From Alectoria sarmentosa (Eukaryota; Ascomycota; Lecanoromycetes; Lecanorales; Parmeliaceae), in the NCBI GenBank assembly GCA_009733775.1, contig WOGZ01000148.1, forward strand, positions 1 to 64,000: DNA of 64,000 nucleotides. Direction: 5' to 3'. A program made the translations under genes and the position numbers. Positions 23,126 to 35,915 of this stretch are shown here, one piece after another. The number at the start of each line of letters is the position of its first letter. Within the stretch, counting starts at the first letter, position 1. The notes beneath the pieces were generated by a model. That model ran no database searches and was not told where the DNA came from. It worked only from the letters and a program-made list of their open reading frames with translations.

Positions 23126-23576
23126 CTCAATAATTCAATTATTTTTTTCATTAATTAAATAATAATAAAGATAGTTCAAATTATCGAGATAATTCGAATT
23201 ATTAAAGCGATTCGAATTATCGAGAAAATCGTAATTCTTTTTTTCGAGAAAGGAAAGATCTTCAATTTGATAATAATCGAAATAATAATATTAATAAAAT
23301 GTTAATTATGCTTCTTTTCAATCGACGATCGTTTATTATAAAAAATCTCAAGATTTATATTTAAAAGGCGATTATGAAATATATTAATTTAATGAATTTT
23401 AAGATAAGAAATTCGATTTTATTTTGAATAATTTCGAGTATTATGTTAATGTTTATAATGAATTATTAATATTTATAAATCAATTTGAAAACGATAAGAA
23501 GAACGTTAATATCGATGTTAATATTTATTATACGTTAACGAATTATTTCAATTCGTATTTTATGGAATTATGATTA
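23126..23576 (+). pseudogene. Chromovirus gag C-terminal remnant after B1
   Basis: Joining 15466-15470 to 23126 keeps one reading frame for about 40 codons (INEDF then SIIQLFFSLIK). Beyond that the translation is heavily broken and no motif is visible until the C2H2 finger. Confidence 0.55.
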
Positions 23577-24155
23577 ATGAAATTTAAAATGTGTCGAAAA
23601 TGTAAAGAAGGTTTTTTTTCGGAAAATAAATTATATGTTTATTTTAAAGTTTGCAAAAATAAGATTAAAAATATCAATAAAATCGTTTTCAATTTTGTGA
23701 TCGACGATTTCAAAAATGTCATTTTTATCGATGATTCGAAAATCGCATTTGTTATTCTCGTTATAAAGATTATGATAATTTTTGTTAATAATAATGAAAT
23801 TGTTAATGACGAATAAGAGGAGATCGAAAAAACGACATATTTCGTAAATTTCGAATATTTTATTATTGAATTAATATCGGAAAAGACATCGAATATAAGA
23901 CTCGTTTTTAAAAAATAACATTTCGTTATTTTAATAATGTTTTTTGCCTTGCGAAGAATTAAAATCATTATTTGCGTGAATTTAAAATGCATTATATCGT
24001 TGATTGATAAAAAATTCTTGAAAATTTTTTTATTAAATGTTTTAATTAAAAAGATTAAAATGAGTATTAACATTAAAAGAATCGACATTTTTAAATATAT
24101 GATTAATGATTATTGTCTTCTCGATTTATACATTTTTAATACATTTAATAATTAA
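23577..24155 (+). pseudogene. Chromovirus C2H2 finger and retropepsin remnant
   Basis: One frame with few stops. CRKCKEGFFSENKLYVYFKVC is a C2H2-like finger in which the expected H residues have become Y. After an acidic linker comes CVNLKCIISLIDKKFLKIF at about 23970-24020. In related fungal gypsy polyproteins this position reads DTGxxxSLID.xFL, the aspartic protease active site, so D and T/G appear mutated here. Next comes a KMSINIKRIDIFKYMINDYCLL block, typical of the same protease family. The protease would cut gag-pol into its mature parts. Confidence 0.75.
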
Positions 24156-25215
24156 TAATTAATAATTTATATACGCAGAGAGGTGTATATTGTTGATGAT
24201 TTTAAAGCAAAAATATTTTTAAAAACGAATATTTTAGGTTTAAAGTGTATAAACATTGACGTTAACGAGAAAAAGTTATTAATCAAAAATTATAATGATT
24301 TGATAACGAACATTTAAATTAAAATTAAAGATAATGTTGATATATAACGAATCGTATATAATCAAAAGAGAATTATGATTTTTTTCAAATTAATAATAAG
24401 AATATTTATCGAATTACGTATTTTAACGTTTTTATTAAATAAAGATTATTTGTTCGAATTTAATTATGCGAGAGTTTATGTTTACATAATAAACGTCGAA
24501 ATTCTTTTCATTTATATTAAAAACGATATTGATATTGTTAAAATCGTATCTCGATATTTCAATTTAAATATCATTATTGAATATAACGTCGATTTATGTT
24601 TTATTATTTATTTAAATGATCACGATTTAATGACGGAAAGTTGAGAATTAAAGATTAACGCGTCAAAAGATAATTTTGATATTAAAATAAAAAACGATAT
24701 TTTAATGTGTGACATCGAGAAACAAATTGTTAATTTGAAAACCTTAATAATCGAATATGTTGATATTTAAAAAAACATCGATGAGATCGTAAACGTCTCA
24801 AAAGATGATTTTATGAGAATTAATTTGAACATCGATTGAAATTTCACGTTGGTTTTCAAATTCGTTTAAAGAATTTATTCGTTTGACGCGATAAATAAAA
24901 AGGCAATTGATAAAGAATTTGATAAATTATATGCGTAAAATAAAATGAAATGAATAACGAAACTTATTTCTTTCTTTTGATTTGTGTTTATGATTTAAAA
25001 ATCGATATTTGAAAAATCGAAAAAGTTGTTAAAAAAAATCAAAAATAATGATAAATATTCGTGAATTTAATCGAATTATTATCACGGATTTTTATTTATT
25101 GTCGTTATAAGACGATATAATTAACTTGTTGCAAGGTATAAAATGCATTAATATTCTCGATGATTTATTTTTCTTTTTTCAATTTGACGTTTGATTTGAA
25201 AATTAACATAAACAA
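24156..25215 (+). pseudogene. Chromovirus protease-to-reverse transcriptase connector and RT N-terminus
   Basis: Stop-ridden pol sequence. About 24380-24640 is open and carries KLIIRIFIELRILTFLLNKDY with an FEFNYARVYVYIINVE tail. About 25090-25190 should be the finger and first palm blocks, including a Q-F-D-V-like sequence shortly before 25200. Confidence 0.6.
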
Positions 25216-25491
25216 ATGATCGCTTTTTATCGAGAATTCGAATATTTTAAAATTATTATAATGAATTTTAAAAGTTCGTTATTATATGTGCAACGTATTA
25301 TAAATAAAGAATTGAAATCTTTTAAAAACTTCGTCAAAGTTTATATCGACGATTTGATAATATTTTCAAAAAACTTCGAATTACATATTAAGCATTTTCG
25401 TAAGCTTTTTCAATTGTTAAAAAAATTAAAAATTATCATTAATTTAAAAAAGACATTTTTGAATTATTTAAATGTTATTTTTTTCGAATAA
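25216..25491 (+). pseudogene. Chromovirus reverse transcriptase palm (RVT_1)
   Basis: An open 91-codon stretch with the unmistakable gypsy order: MIAFYREFEYFKIIIMNFKS for the F.VMPFGL..AP..FQ region, the intact catalytic box Y-I-D-D at 25342-25353 followed by LIIFSKNFELHIKH, then LKIIINLKKTFL, matching the L...L.K..F block. Both catalytic aspartates of the box survive even though the flanks are broken. Confidence 0.9.
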
Positions 25492-26400
25492 AAGATCGAC
25501 GTTTTTGAATTATTCACGATAAAAAAACGAATTGAAATTTTAATGAATATCAAGTTTTTTGTCGATTTCGAAATTTTAAAATATTATTTCGAATTAATAA
25601 GATGAATAAAAATCAAAATTATATATTATGCGCAGAAGACGGAGTCTTTTTAATAAAAAAAAATCTTTTTATTAAAAAGGTCGTTTATCGTTAAAAGACA
25701 AAAACGGCGAGAGTTTATTAAGAAAATTTTTATCGATAAAAGATAATTATTATTTGATTCCTTTCGTTTATTATAAGATTTTTTCTTTTTATCAAACTTT
25801 TTAATACATTTTAATCGAAAATAACGAATTTATATCGATATCGACGTTTTTAAAAAGCGCGATTTTGATGTTTATGTATATCATATTAAAGATAATTTCG
25901 AAGATAATGAATTTTTCAAAAACGATATTATATTAATATTTTTTTTTTTAAATCGTTAAATAACGTCGAATTTCGTTATTAATTAATCGAATTGAAGGTT
26001 ATCAAATTAATTTAAACAATTCGCAAAATTAAACATTATATTGATAATTCGTTATATATCATAATCGTATATATGAATCATTTAATAATAATTAACATTA
26101 TCAAATAAATTAATTTGATATCGTTTTTGATAAATAAATTGAATTTACGCTTGATAAAAACATTATAATATTTATTATAATTTAAATTTGATGTTCATTA
26201 TAAACTTAATAAATAATATATAATATCGAATATTTTTTTTAAATTCATGAATGAATAGATATTCGAAAAAGATATGTCAATTTCGAAAAAAAAACATTTT
26301 TGATAAGATATTTGTTTTTAACGAATTTTTAATAAAGATATTAAAAGAATTTAAGATGAGAATTCAAGCTTTTTATATTAAAGATAAAAAATGAATCAAA
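25492..26400 (+). pseudogene. Chromovirus RNase H region
   Basis: Between the palm and the integrase, heavily broken. By position and length this is the connection and RNase H domain, but I could not read its catalytic residues with confidence. Confidence 0.5.
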
Positions 26401-27560
26401 ATATGAAAGATGTTAAAAGACGAGAATTTAATTTTTGATATTTAATTTCATCTCGTTAACGATTTATTATATTTCACGAATTTTTTTGATAAAATGCGAC
26501 TTTGCTTATTTAAGAAGTTTGAAAAAAAGATTTTTTAATAAATATATGATGAAAATGCATATATCGTATTCAATAAAACGTATAAAATGATCACGAATAA
26601 TTATTTTTTTAGGAAATTTACTCGTCGATTTCATTATTATATTTATCATTATTATAAATGCAACATTAATCAAATAAAACGTTATATAAAATACGATTTA
26701 CTCATTTTTATAATCAAGTCGTTAATATCGCATCATATGATTGTCGTTGATTTTATATTAACATTATCAAAAACAATAAAAAAAATGAACATTATCATAT
26801 TAATAATTTATAAATTTTTCAAAAAGATTATTTTTATTTTTGATAAAAACATCTTTTCAACGAAGAATTAAATCGAAATCTTTTTGAATGAAATTATCGA
26901 TTGAGATTTGTCGATAACATTTATCTTTGATCGCGACAAAAAATTCATATTCGTTTTTTGAAAATTCATTTTCAAAAAATTAAACGTTAATTTTTTAATT
27001 AATACGATATATTATTTATAAATCGATAATGAATTAAAAAAAATTAATCAAATGATCGAAATTGTTTTGCGTTATTGATTGACGAATAACTTTATCGTTA
27101 ATTAAATAAAATATTTATTATGTTTATATGATATATTTAACAATTTATCGAACTCGATCATAAAATTAAATGTAAATAAAATCGTTTACGATTATCATCT
27201 TCGCGATATTTTTTTATTATTAATTTTAAATCAAATTCGAGATAACGAGTTTTTATCAAAATGATTTATTAATGTTAAAGACGCGAAAAAAGTAATCGTT
27301 TAAATTAACGTTAAAACGAAAATTGTTTATAATGTTCATTATCGATCAATTTCTATTAATAAAAATAAAAAGATATTTTTAAAGTTTCATCACGAATATA
27401 ATTTATTTAAAATTTTCAATTTCAAATTTGTTAATCAAAGAGTAAACTCGTTCAAGGTTTTTCAAAAAATCAACAATTTGATATACAAAATAGACGTATC
27501 GATTTATTAATAAATTCATTTCGTTATATCGATTACGTAATTCGAATTAACGTTTAAAAA
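26401..27560 (+). pseudogene. Chromovirus integrase remnant
   Basis: The open stretch 26587-26871 shows the zinc-binding end (YKCNINQIKRYIKYDLL, from a C-x2-C...K..R motif) and then HHMIVVDFILTLSKTIKKM, the gypsy W..I..DFI..LP.S block with the first catalytic Asp at 26749-26751. The rest of the catalytic core lies in broken frames to about 27500. Confidence 0.8.
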
Positions 27561-27630
27561 CGAAAATTTATATAATCGCTTTGCTCGATTTAATCATTCA
27601 TTAATAATTATCAAATTTAATGAAAAATGA

Positions 27631-27798
27631 TATGAATATATTATAAAAAAGTTAATTGATAAGCGTCAACGTCGTTATGAAACGAGAAAATCGATAATTA
27701 AATATTTCGTACGATAATTAAAATGAAGATCAAAATTCGATTAATAATATAAAAATGATTTATTGAAAAATGCAAAGGATTTGATTAACGGATATGAA
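27631..27798 (+). pseudogene. Chromovirus C-terminal chromodomain remnant
   Basis: Reads YEYIIKKLIDKRQRRYETRK, then IIKYFVR and LLKNAKDLINGYE in one frame, with stops at expected Trp and Gln codons. This is the chromodomain order E(Y)xVExIxDxR....YxVxWxG....WExxxNLxNAxxLIxxYE. It places the element in the chromovirus branch. In that group the domain steers integration toward heterochromatin, which suits the nested insertion seen here. Confidence 0.8.
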
Positions 27799-27819
27799 AA
27801 GATTCATATATTCGAATAA

Positions 27820-29014
27820 TAAATCTCAAAACGTGATTAATTAAAGAAAAATGTTAAATTTATGATCGTTTTAATTAATATGTTTTCGCAATAATGTATA
27901 AAATGTGATAAATTTAAGAAGATCGTCAATGCTTTTAATGTTAATTATGATAATTCTTAATCGTGATTAACATGTTCGTTTATGTAAAATGAAAACGTTA
28001 AATTGTCGTTTTAAGACGTTAAAATAAATGTTTATTATTTGATTACGAGTATGTTTATTAAAAATGAATTTATGATTAATTAACGCGATAAATAATCGCA
28101 TTAAGGCGAAAATAAGACTTAACGCGAAGTTTTGTGTTATCAATTCATTTTTTTAACATTAAATATTTCGTGATTGTTGTTCATTTTATTATTTTTGTTT
28201 AATGATTATTTTATTTATTGATTTAATTATGATGAATTTTATTAATATTAATAAAAAGTTAATTAAGTCGAAGAAGTAAAAAGAATAATTATTCGTTATA
28301 TAATTTATCGAGAAAATTATCGAATTAATGATTATTTTAATTAATAATATTCGAAATATAACGAATGATGATATCGCTTTAAAATTAACGTTGAAAAAAC
28401 ATTTAATAATGAATGAGAAAAGATATTGGGCGTAAGAATTAAAGAATTGAAATTATCGTAAAAAAGTATACGTGTGATTATAAGATCCTATTTTCGTCGA
28501 TTTAAAGAAAATAAATATTTCATTGATATTGAATTAATTTATGAAAAAACTTAAATTCAAAAATATAAAGAATTATTCTTTTATCGAGATATTATTGTTT
28601 GATTTTTTTATTTATAAGATAATAAAGACGCAAATTTCGTAATGAAAAAGAAATAAATGATAATTAAATTTTTTTTAAATAATTGAGCACATCATCATGA
28701 ATAAAATGAATATAAATTCGATAATAAACGAATTTGAGCGCGATGAGAATAAAAACATTGTGTATATATAATTATATCGTTTATATAATGATAAAAAAAT
28801 TGAATAAATGAGATTAATTAATTCGAATCTTTAAAAGATCGAAAAAAAGATAGAATTTTATAAATTTAAGAGAAAACAATTTTGTTTCATTTATGAAAAG
28901 AAAACATTTTGTTATTTATGTATAACGAATAACGATTTATATATATCGTCGCTTTTATAATTTGCGTTGATAAAATAAATCTTTATTAAACGTTTTAATT
29001 CAATCGTTGATTAA
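27820..29014 (+). other. Unexplained stretch after the chromovirus pol
   Basis: 1.2 kb after the chromodomain, with no domain I can recognise in any plus-strand frame. It separates pol from the extra reading frame at 29015. I see no LTR, inverted repeat or target duplication that would make this a separate insertion. Confidence 0.4.
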
Positions 29015-30958
29015 ATGAATGAATCTTTGAATCGCTCATCGTTATTATTAATTTCGACGCTTTTTAATAAATTTTCGATTTTAATTATCTTTATTGAATC
29101 GATTTTTGTTTTATTATTAATTAAAACGAAATTTCGTTTTATTGATGAAATCGTATTAATAATTGTGATAAAAAATATGTCGAACGTTATATAAAGATTG
29201 AAAGATTTGCGAAATTAATTTAAATTATTTTCGTTGAAGATTATATCATTAAAATTTACGATTTCGATAAAATAATCATTTAAAATTACGTTAATAAATA
29301 TTCAAATTAAGATTAAAGATAAATTAACGTTTTTGATAAAAGAAACGAGAAAAACGAAGGTAATGATTAATGTTATTGTTTTTTCGATAATTAAATATAT
29401 CGAATTTAACGATATGATAATATAAAAATTGATTGTTATTAATAAACATATTTACGCAATCTTAAATCAAGACGTTAATTTGAATAAATTATCAAATAAG
29501 ACATAATTGCAAATTTATAAAAACAAGTTCGAGATTTTTAAAGACGTTTTATGAGCATATGCAAAAACAATTAATGATATTATGATCGAAAACGCGAATA
29601 ATGATAATATCGTTAAAAATCAAATCATCGAGATTTTTATCAAAGAGAAACTTTTTGATTTATTAAAAAAGTTTAATTTTGACTTTTATTTCACATATCG
29701 ATATATTATATTACAATTTTTTATGAATTTAAATGTTGAAAATAATTGAATAAAGACGATTTATGTTAAATATAAAAAAATCGGTTTTGTTAAAAAGAAA
29801 AATCGAATCAAGGTTTATAAAAGAGAAGTGTTCGATAATGAAATCAAAATCGAATTTTAAAAATCTTACATTTATTATGAGCTTAACAAAACACTCATAA
29901 TTAACATAATTAAGATTAAAAAATTATACGCGTTTATAATAAATCTTGATTGATAAAATAATGCTTTATATACGTTTGTGAAGCATAAACGTATAATCGA
30001 CGTTGATAAATAAATTAATTTAAATGTGAATCGATATAATAAGGTTAATTATATGTTATTAAAGCGTATTAAACGATCTCGTCGATTAACGTCAAAAATG
30101 AAAAAGGATAACGCGATAATCGAGCGACGTTATGAATTCAACGTTATATCGCATCGTTCGATAATTAAAAAATATATCGATATTATTAATAATAATAAAA
30201 ACGATAATAATGATGATCAAAAGATATATAAATTCAATTTTCGAAAGAGAAAAAATAAGGTTGAGAATAATTTACGCAAATAATTTGCACATTCGCTTAA
30301 GAGAAAAATCGTTAAAACGAATATTCGCGTTGAAATAAACGTTATCGTCGAATCGATTATCGCATTTGATATAAAAGTCATTTTTAAATAATGTAAAATT
30401 TTAAAAAAAAGCGACGCGAAGATTATAACGAGATATAACGATAATGTCAATTCAATTAATTTAAAATTATATGTCGATTTAATTTATTATGTCATCGATT
30501 CAATTTTATCTCGTTAACGATTTGTTTTCGAACTTTTATTCAATTATTTTTTTGAAAATGAACTTTTTTTTGAATTAAAACTTTCAATTTTTAATCGAAT
30601 AAATTAAATTAATTAAATTGAATTTGATTAAAAATACGAATATTTAATGAAGGAGTTTTTTTCGACGCTCGATATTATTGTTAATAAATTAAAATGTGAT
30701 CGTTTATTACGTCGTTATGAACAATTAAAGGTTATTAAATTGTTAAATTCATTACGCAATCATTCGTTTACGCCTACGTTTACATTTATGTTTATATTTA
30801 TAAATTATAAACGCAAACTTAATCAAATAAAGGTCGTCGAACAATTTGAAATTATTAAGCTGTTAAACTCATTGCGCCGTTATTCGTTTACGTTTACGTC
30901 GTTAATGAACGTCGATATAAATGATAATATGAAAGACGTTTTTGATCTTGAATTTTAG
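29015..30958 (+). pseudogene. Extra reading frame downstream of pol in the chromovirus, unknown product
   Basis: One frame holds together for about 648 codons with RIP-type stops. It starts MNESLNRSSLLLISTLF, Ser/Leu-rich and probably Pro-rich before mutation. The centre (about 29580-29740) reads IMIENANNDNIVKNQIIEIF and LFDLLKKFNFDFYFTYR, vaguely gag-like. A basic stretch with KRIKRSRRLTSKMKKDN follows (30060-30110), then an Asn/Asp-rich part. The last 300 bp encode a repeat: EQxxxIKLLNSLRxxSFTxTF occurs twice (about 30720-30785 and 30840-30900). I do not recognise the protein. It could be a second gag-like product, an env-position gene or captured sequence. Confidence 0.55.
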
Positions 30959-31156
30959 AAAGTCGCGGACGTTGATAAATTAATGATTTTTAATGATGTT
31001 ATTTAAGGATTATTAAATAAAAGATTTTGAATATGATTAAGATGGGGATAATAAATAATTATCGAAGCATATAAACATCATGAACGCAATAGGTAATTAT
31101 CGTTTTTCATCGAAAAGCATCATAAAAGCATAATGCATTGTTTGTTGTTCGTCAAT
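30959..31156 (+). other. Chromovirus 3' end before the LTR
   Basis: About 200 bp without a gene. The only G-rich purine run (AAGATGGGGATAATAAA, about 31040) lies roughly 110 bp before the LTR. The bases directly before the LTR are not purine-rich, so no ordinary polypurine tract is visible. Confidence 0.5.
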
Positions 31157-31414
31157 TATCAAGAAAATCGTTATATTGTTATGTTGTCAAGTTTATTATA
31201 TTTGTTTAATAGACGATATTTTATCAAATTTATGATTTGATAAAAAGTTGATAGATAGTTGATTCTTATAAATGAATCGATCAATTTATAATCACTCAAA
31301 ATATGACCTTTTTGATGTATCACATTGTCGACATCATTGTGTCGTTAATTATGAGTATATCGTCTATCATGAGCTTGGCAAGCACCTCATAATCAATCAA
31401 TCATATTTTCAACA
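31157..31414 (+). repeat. Chromovirus 3' LTR
   Basis: 258 bp, beginning TATCAAGAAAATCG (TG changed to TA) and ending ATATTTTCAACA. The right edge is fixed by the AAAAG duplication; the left edge is set by alignment to the 5' LTR. Confidence 0.92.
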
Positions 31415-31419
31415 AAAAG
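31415..31419. other. Right target-site duplication of the chromovirus (AAAAG)
   Basis: Exact match to 12616-12620, after which B0 gag resumes. Confidence 0.93.
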
Positions 31420-32560
31420 ACGTTTCGAATAATCGTTCAATCGTCGAAATAAAACTTATTATCATTAAAATAAATGTTTCAATTTAAATCGAAACGCATA
31501 ATAAAATTTATACGATAATGAAAACTTATTATAAAAATAACTCTCGAGATAAGATCGAATATCATATTAATATTTTTGATATTTAAAAAAACCTCGAAAA
31601 ATATAAATTTTGAAATTTTGATATTTTCAATTTTATTATTTTTAAATTAAAAATTTTTATTTTAATCGTTTATGAAAATAAATTATAAAAATATGTTAAT
31701 ATTTTTATGAGCGTTATTTAAAAATTCAAAAATCAATTCGATCAAATGATTTTTCTTTTCGATGAAAATTGAAAGATTTGTTATTTTTATAAAAGATTGA
31801 ATTTTTAATATAATGCGTATCGCGAGAATTATAATCAAATTTATAACGTTTATAATAAAGATCGTAAGATTAAATAAACGTTAAATTATATGATAATTCG
31901 ATTCTTTAACATTATCATCAATTTATTTAATTTCACATATTTGAAAACGTATACGTTTATCGTTATTATAAGCGATGTTTTCGAGCATATTTAATAATTT
32001 GTATTTATCTTTATTATTATTAAAGATGTCATCGAGCATCGTATTCAAATAAGCGCAAATTTTAATAATTTTCGCATTTATATTCAAATTTGTAAATATT
32101 GTATTTATTGCAAAAAAAATTAATACGATATTAACGAATGCGATTTACGTAATAAGCGATTCAATGAATCGAACGATGTAAATAAAGAAGATCGCGAAAA
32201 TCGCGATGATCACGATGATCGTGATAATCGTAATAATCGTGAAAATCGTAAAGAACGTGATCGAGAAGGAAAAAACTTCGAATTCAAATTCGTTGAAAAA
32301 TTAAAAAATCAATTTGATAATGTTAACGCAATTATAACGATTATTCAATTCAAAATCATTCGTTATTTTATCATTTATGTTATTTTTATTGTTTTTGCGA
32401 TTATTTTCATCGTTTTTAAAACGATTTTCAAATTCATTATAAATTTTAACGTCTTAAATAAAAAGGTTAATGAGATTATCAAATTCAAAGTTATCGATAA
32501 AGCATAAATTATCGTTTTATTTATTATAATAATAATATCTTTTCTTTAATTTCGCGATTG
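31420..32560 (+). pseudogene. B0 gag remnant, second half, with zinc knuckle
   Basis: Continues the gag interrupted at 12620; it matches B1 from about 17345. The zinc knuckle at 32100-32141 reads C-I-Y-C-K-K-N-stop-Y-D-I-N-E-C, the nucleic-acid-binding pattern C-x2-C-x4-H-x4-C with H changed to Y (CAT/CAC to TAC) and a stop from CAA. It is followed by a charged Asp/Arg/Asn-rich tail (about 32180-32270). Copia gag packages element RNA. Confidence 0.75.
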
Positions 32561-35500
32561 TGTTTATATTCAACACATAATTCACATTTTTTCGATTTTT
32601 AAGATTTTTAAATCTTTTTAATTTTCACGTTTTATAAATAATTTTATTAATAATCGCATAATTATCGATTTCGAAAATATCGAATTTAAATGTAAAATAA
32701 ATAATATCAAACGCATTTTAATTTTTCGAGACGTTTGATTCGTGTTTAATTGCGATTTTAATTTCATTTTTAAAAAACAATTGAAAAAGTAAAGATTTTT
32801 TTTTATTTTTATTTTCGACGATATTATCGTTGAAAAGTAGCGTTTCTTTTTCAAATGTATTTAAAATCGTTTATATGCGTTTAATATTTAAAAAAAACCC
32901 TTTTTAATCTTAATAATTATTAATAAAAAAATCCTCGTTTATAATGAATCTTCAATTGAATTTATTTTTAATGATTAAAAATCGAAATCTTTATCGAAAT
33001 CTTAAATTAATAAAATAATTTTTCGAATGTGACACGCACGTTATGATCATTTAAATGTTCAAAATTTTAAAAAATTAATTAAAATGTGCGTTAAAATAAA
33101 TTTTTCATTTTATTTTTCGACGATATTTGCGAATTATATTTTATGATTAATATAAAAATAAAATCATATAAATAACACATTTTTTTTTAAAAGATAATAA
33201 AATGATTTAATTTACAGCGATCTTTAAGATTCATTCGATATTTTTTGAAATGATTTTGAATAAATAATCATTTTTTTTAATGATAAAATTTTTCGATTTA
33301 ACGTTTATTTATTATTTAATAAATTTAATTTAACAATTTTTATCGCGTTCAAAATGTTTTTTAATGATTCAAAATATAATAATAATAAATGTATTCGTTT
33401 TCGCATTAATTGCGATATTGAATTCGATAATTATCAAATAAAAATCTTTCGATTGTTTAAAAATATTATTTAAAAAGATATCGTGTTTAATAATTTTTAA
33501 ATGAATAATAAATTCGAACATTTAAATGTTATTATTTAGCGTAAAATAAGCGTTATATTTAAAAAAAACAAATTGTTTTAAAAATATTAAATAAAGTTCG
33601 TTCGAGCGATCAATATTTTTCGTAATATTCAATTCATCATCGATTATAACGTTATTTTATTCGAAATTAATATCAAATCTTTTTTTAATATATTTCATTT
33701 ACGCATCATTAATTAAATTAATTATTATCAAATTGTTTTTCGTAATATTAATTAAAAGAAATATTAAAATCGCGCCGTTAAAGGGCGTTTTTTAAATTAT
33801 TAAAATAAGAATTATTATATGTTTTTAAATAACGATAAGATAATTATTATTTTCAATGTTAATTAAATTAATAATGTTTTTTTTAAACTCATTTTTTTCG
33901 AATTGAACATCGTTATTATCGAAAAACAAATTAACGTTTATCGTAATAAATATAAACTCGTTAAAAACATCGAACATCAAAATCATTTTTTTTTTTTTTT
34001 CATTTATAATTTTAAAAAAAAAGCGTTAAAAGAAACATATAATTATCGTTAAAAAGAAGATTAATGATTTGTTTAATTTCATTTTAATCTTAAAAAGAAT
34101 TTCGTTAAAAATCATAATCGTTTTAAATTTATTTAATTTGAAATTCGTAATAAAATGATCATTTGATACATTTAATGATAATATTGTAATTTTTTCATCT
34201 TTATTTATATCGACATTTATATTTATTATTCGTTTCATAATCAATAAAGTTTTTAAATTTATTTTCATTACGAAATCGTTCAAAATCATAAAATTATATC
34301 GAAATTTTATTTTAAATTCTTTCGCTTTATTAATAAAAATCGTTTTTATTAAATTTTATAAATCTCGAAATTTCAAAAAAATTATAACGAATTTTTATCG
34401 TAAAATGTATTAATAAATAATCATGCAAAATGAAATCGATTCTTTTATTATTAACGATATTTGAATTTTAATAAATTTATTTTCGAATATTTATGTTTTG
34501 AAAAATAAATGAATTTATAAAATTAAAAAAGATTTTATCGATGAGATCGTTCGATATAAAATTCGTTAAATGATTTATAATTTCGAATAATGAAAAGAAA
34601 TCGATTTCAACGAAATTTTCGTTTCAATAATTAAATTTATAAATTATTAAATCATTTTTATTTTTACGATAATTTTGAATTAAAAATTTAAATAAATAAA
34701 CGTTAAAATCGTTTTTTTATATAACGATATCGAGAAGACAATTTATGTGATATAATTTATAAATTTTAAAATTAAAAACAAAGAGAGTAAGATTTATAAA
34801 TTTATAAAAACGTTATACGATTTAAAATAATCTTTGAAAATTTGATATAATATTTTCATAACGTATTTTAAAAAGTTGAATTTCGAATTTATTATTATTA
34901 ATTTTTTAATGTTTATTAATAACATTATCATCGTCGTTATTTATATAAACGATATTTTATTTATAAATTTCGATAAAGTCGATATTTAAGCGATTAAAAA
35001 TAAACTTTATAAAAAATTTGAAATGATCGATTTGAATTTATGTATTTATTATTTTAATATAATAATCGCAGAAAATCATATTAATCGCATTTTGCGTTTT
35101 AAATAAATAATTTATATCGAAAAGTTTTTTATTAATTATAATATGATTGAATCAACGATTATTTTAACGTTTATCATTAACGATAAATTTTATATCGTCG
35201 AAAATGATTTCGTGATTATTGAAAAATTTCGTTACGTTTATCAATTTGTTATTGATTTTTTAATATACGCGATATTAAACACGCGCTTAAATATCGTTTT
35301 CGCAATTTTAATAATCTTTTAATATGATTTAAATCTTGATGTTTCTTATTGAAACGCAATCAAACGCATTTTTCGATATTTTAATTATATGAAAAATTAA
35401 TAATTTATGTTTTGAGATGATTTTAAATCTTTTATAAATTATATTAACGTTAATTGAATAAACGATCAAAATATGCGACGTTTCATTTTTGAATATATTT

Positions 35501-35915
35501 TTGATATAAATAATGCGTTAATCAATTGATTTTTCAAATAATAATTTATAATAACGTTTTTAATTTATGAAATCGAATATATTGATTAAATTCAAATTAT
35601 TAAAAAAATGATTTAATTGCGCGAATTTTTTAATTAATTTAATTTAAGCGTTAAATATTTTTAAATAATAATGATTTATTATAACAATTAAGACGTTATA
35701 ACGTTAATCAAAAATCTTTAATTTTATGTTTATATCAAGCATATTGATATTCAATATTATTATATATGAAAATAAATTATTATCGAAATATCGTTTTAAA
35801 GTATGTTTTTATCGATTAATAAATAATTGACGATCTTATCAAGACTTTTTTTAAAAACAAATTTGAGAAATTTCGTCAATTGATCGAATTAAAGCATCGT
35901 TTATAAATAATCTTT
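32560..35915 (+). pseudogene. B0 pol remnant (integrase, reverse transcriptase, RNase H)
   Basis: Collinear with B1 pol. Integrase is at about 33090-33830, including the N-Y-x-M block late in the domain. Reverse transcriptase is at about 34480-35120, with the catalytic box reading Y-I-N-D at 34942-34953 (YVDD with GTC to ATA and GAC to AAC). The RNase H tail at about 35825-35915 reads VDDLIKxFFKNKFEKFRQLI in altered form. Stops are frequent. Open minus-strand stretches inside it, such as 34026-34289, look like shadows of the Pro-rich linker between integrase and reverse transcriptase. Confidence 0.85.

Larger units (their letters stand above)
12621..31414 (+). mobile_element. Ty3/gypsy chromovirus inside B0, split by B1
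   Basis: LTRs of 258 bp at 12621-12878 and 31157-31414, with AAAAG on both sides (12616-12620 and 31415-31419). The empty site is confirmed by copy B2, whose reverse complement reads straight through the equivalent junction. Without B1 and its duplicated GATTT the element is about 11.1 kb. The plus-strand order is leader, gag, C2H2 finger, retropepsin, reverse transcriptase, RNase H, integrase, chromodomain, then 3.3 kb of extra sequence with a second frame. No frame is intact. The size is well above the usual 5.5-8 kb for fungal chromoviruses. Confidence 0.95.

Noticed and set aside
27820..31156. The extra 3.3 kb of the chromovirus as a further nested element
   Set aside because: I found no LTR pair, inverted repeat, poly-A end or target duplication around it. 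Kept as part of the chromovirus, with this alternative stated in the finding.
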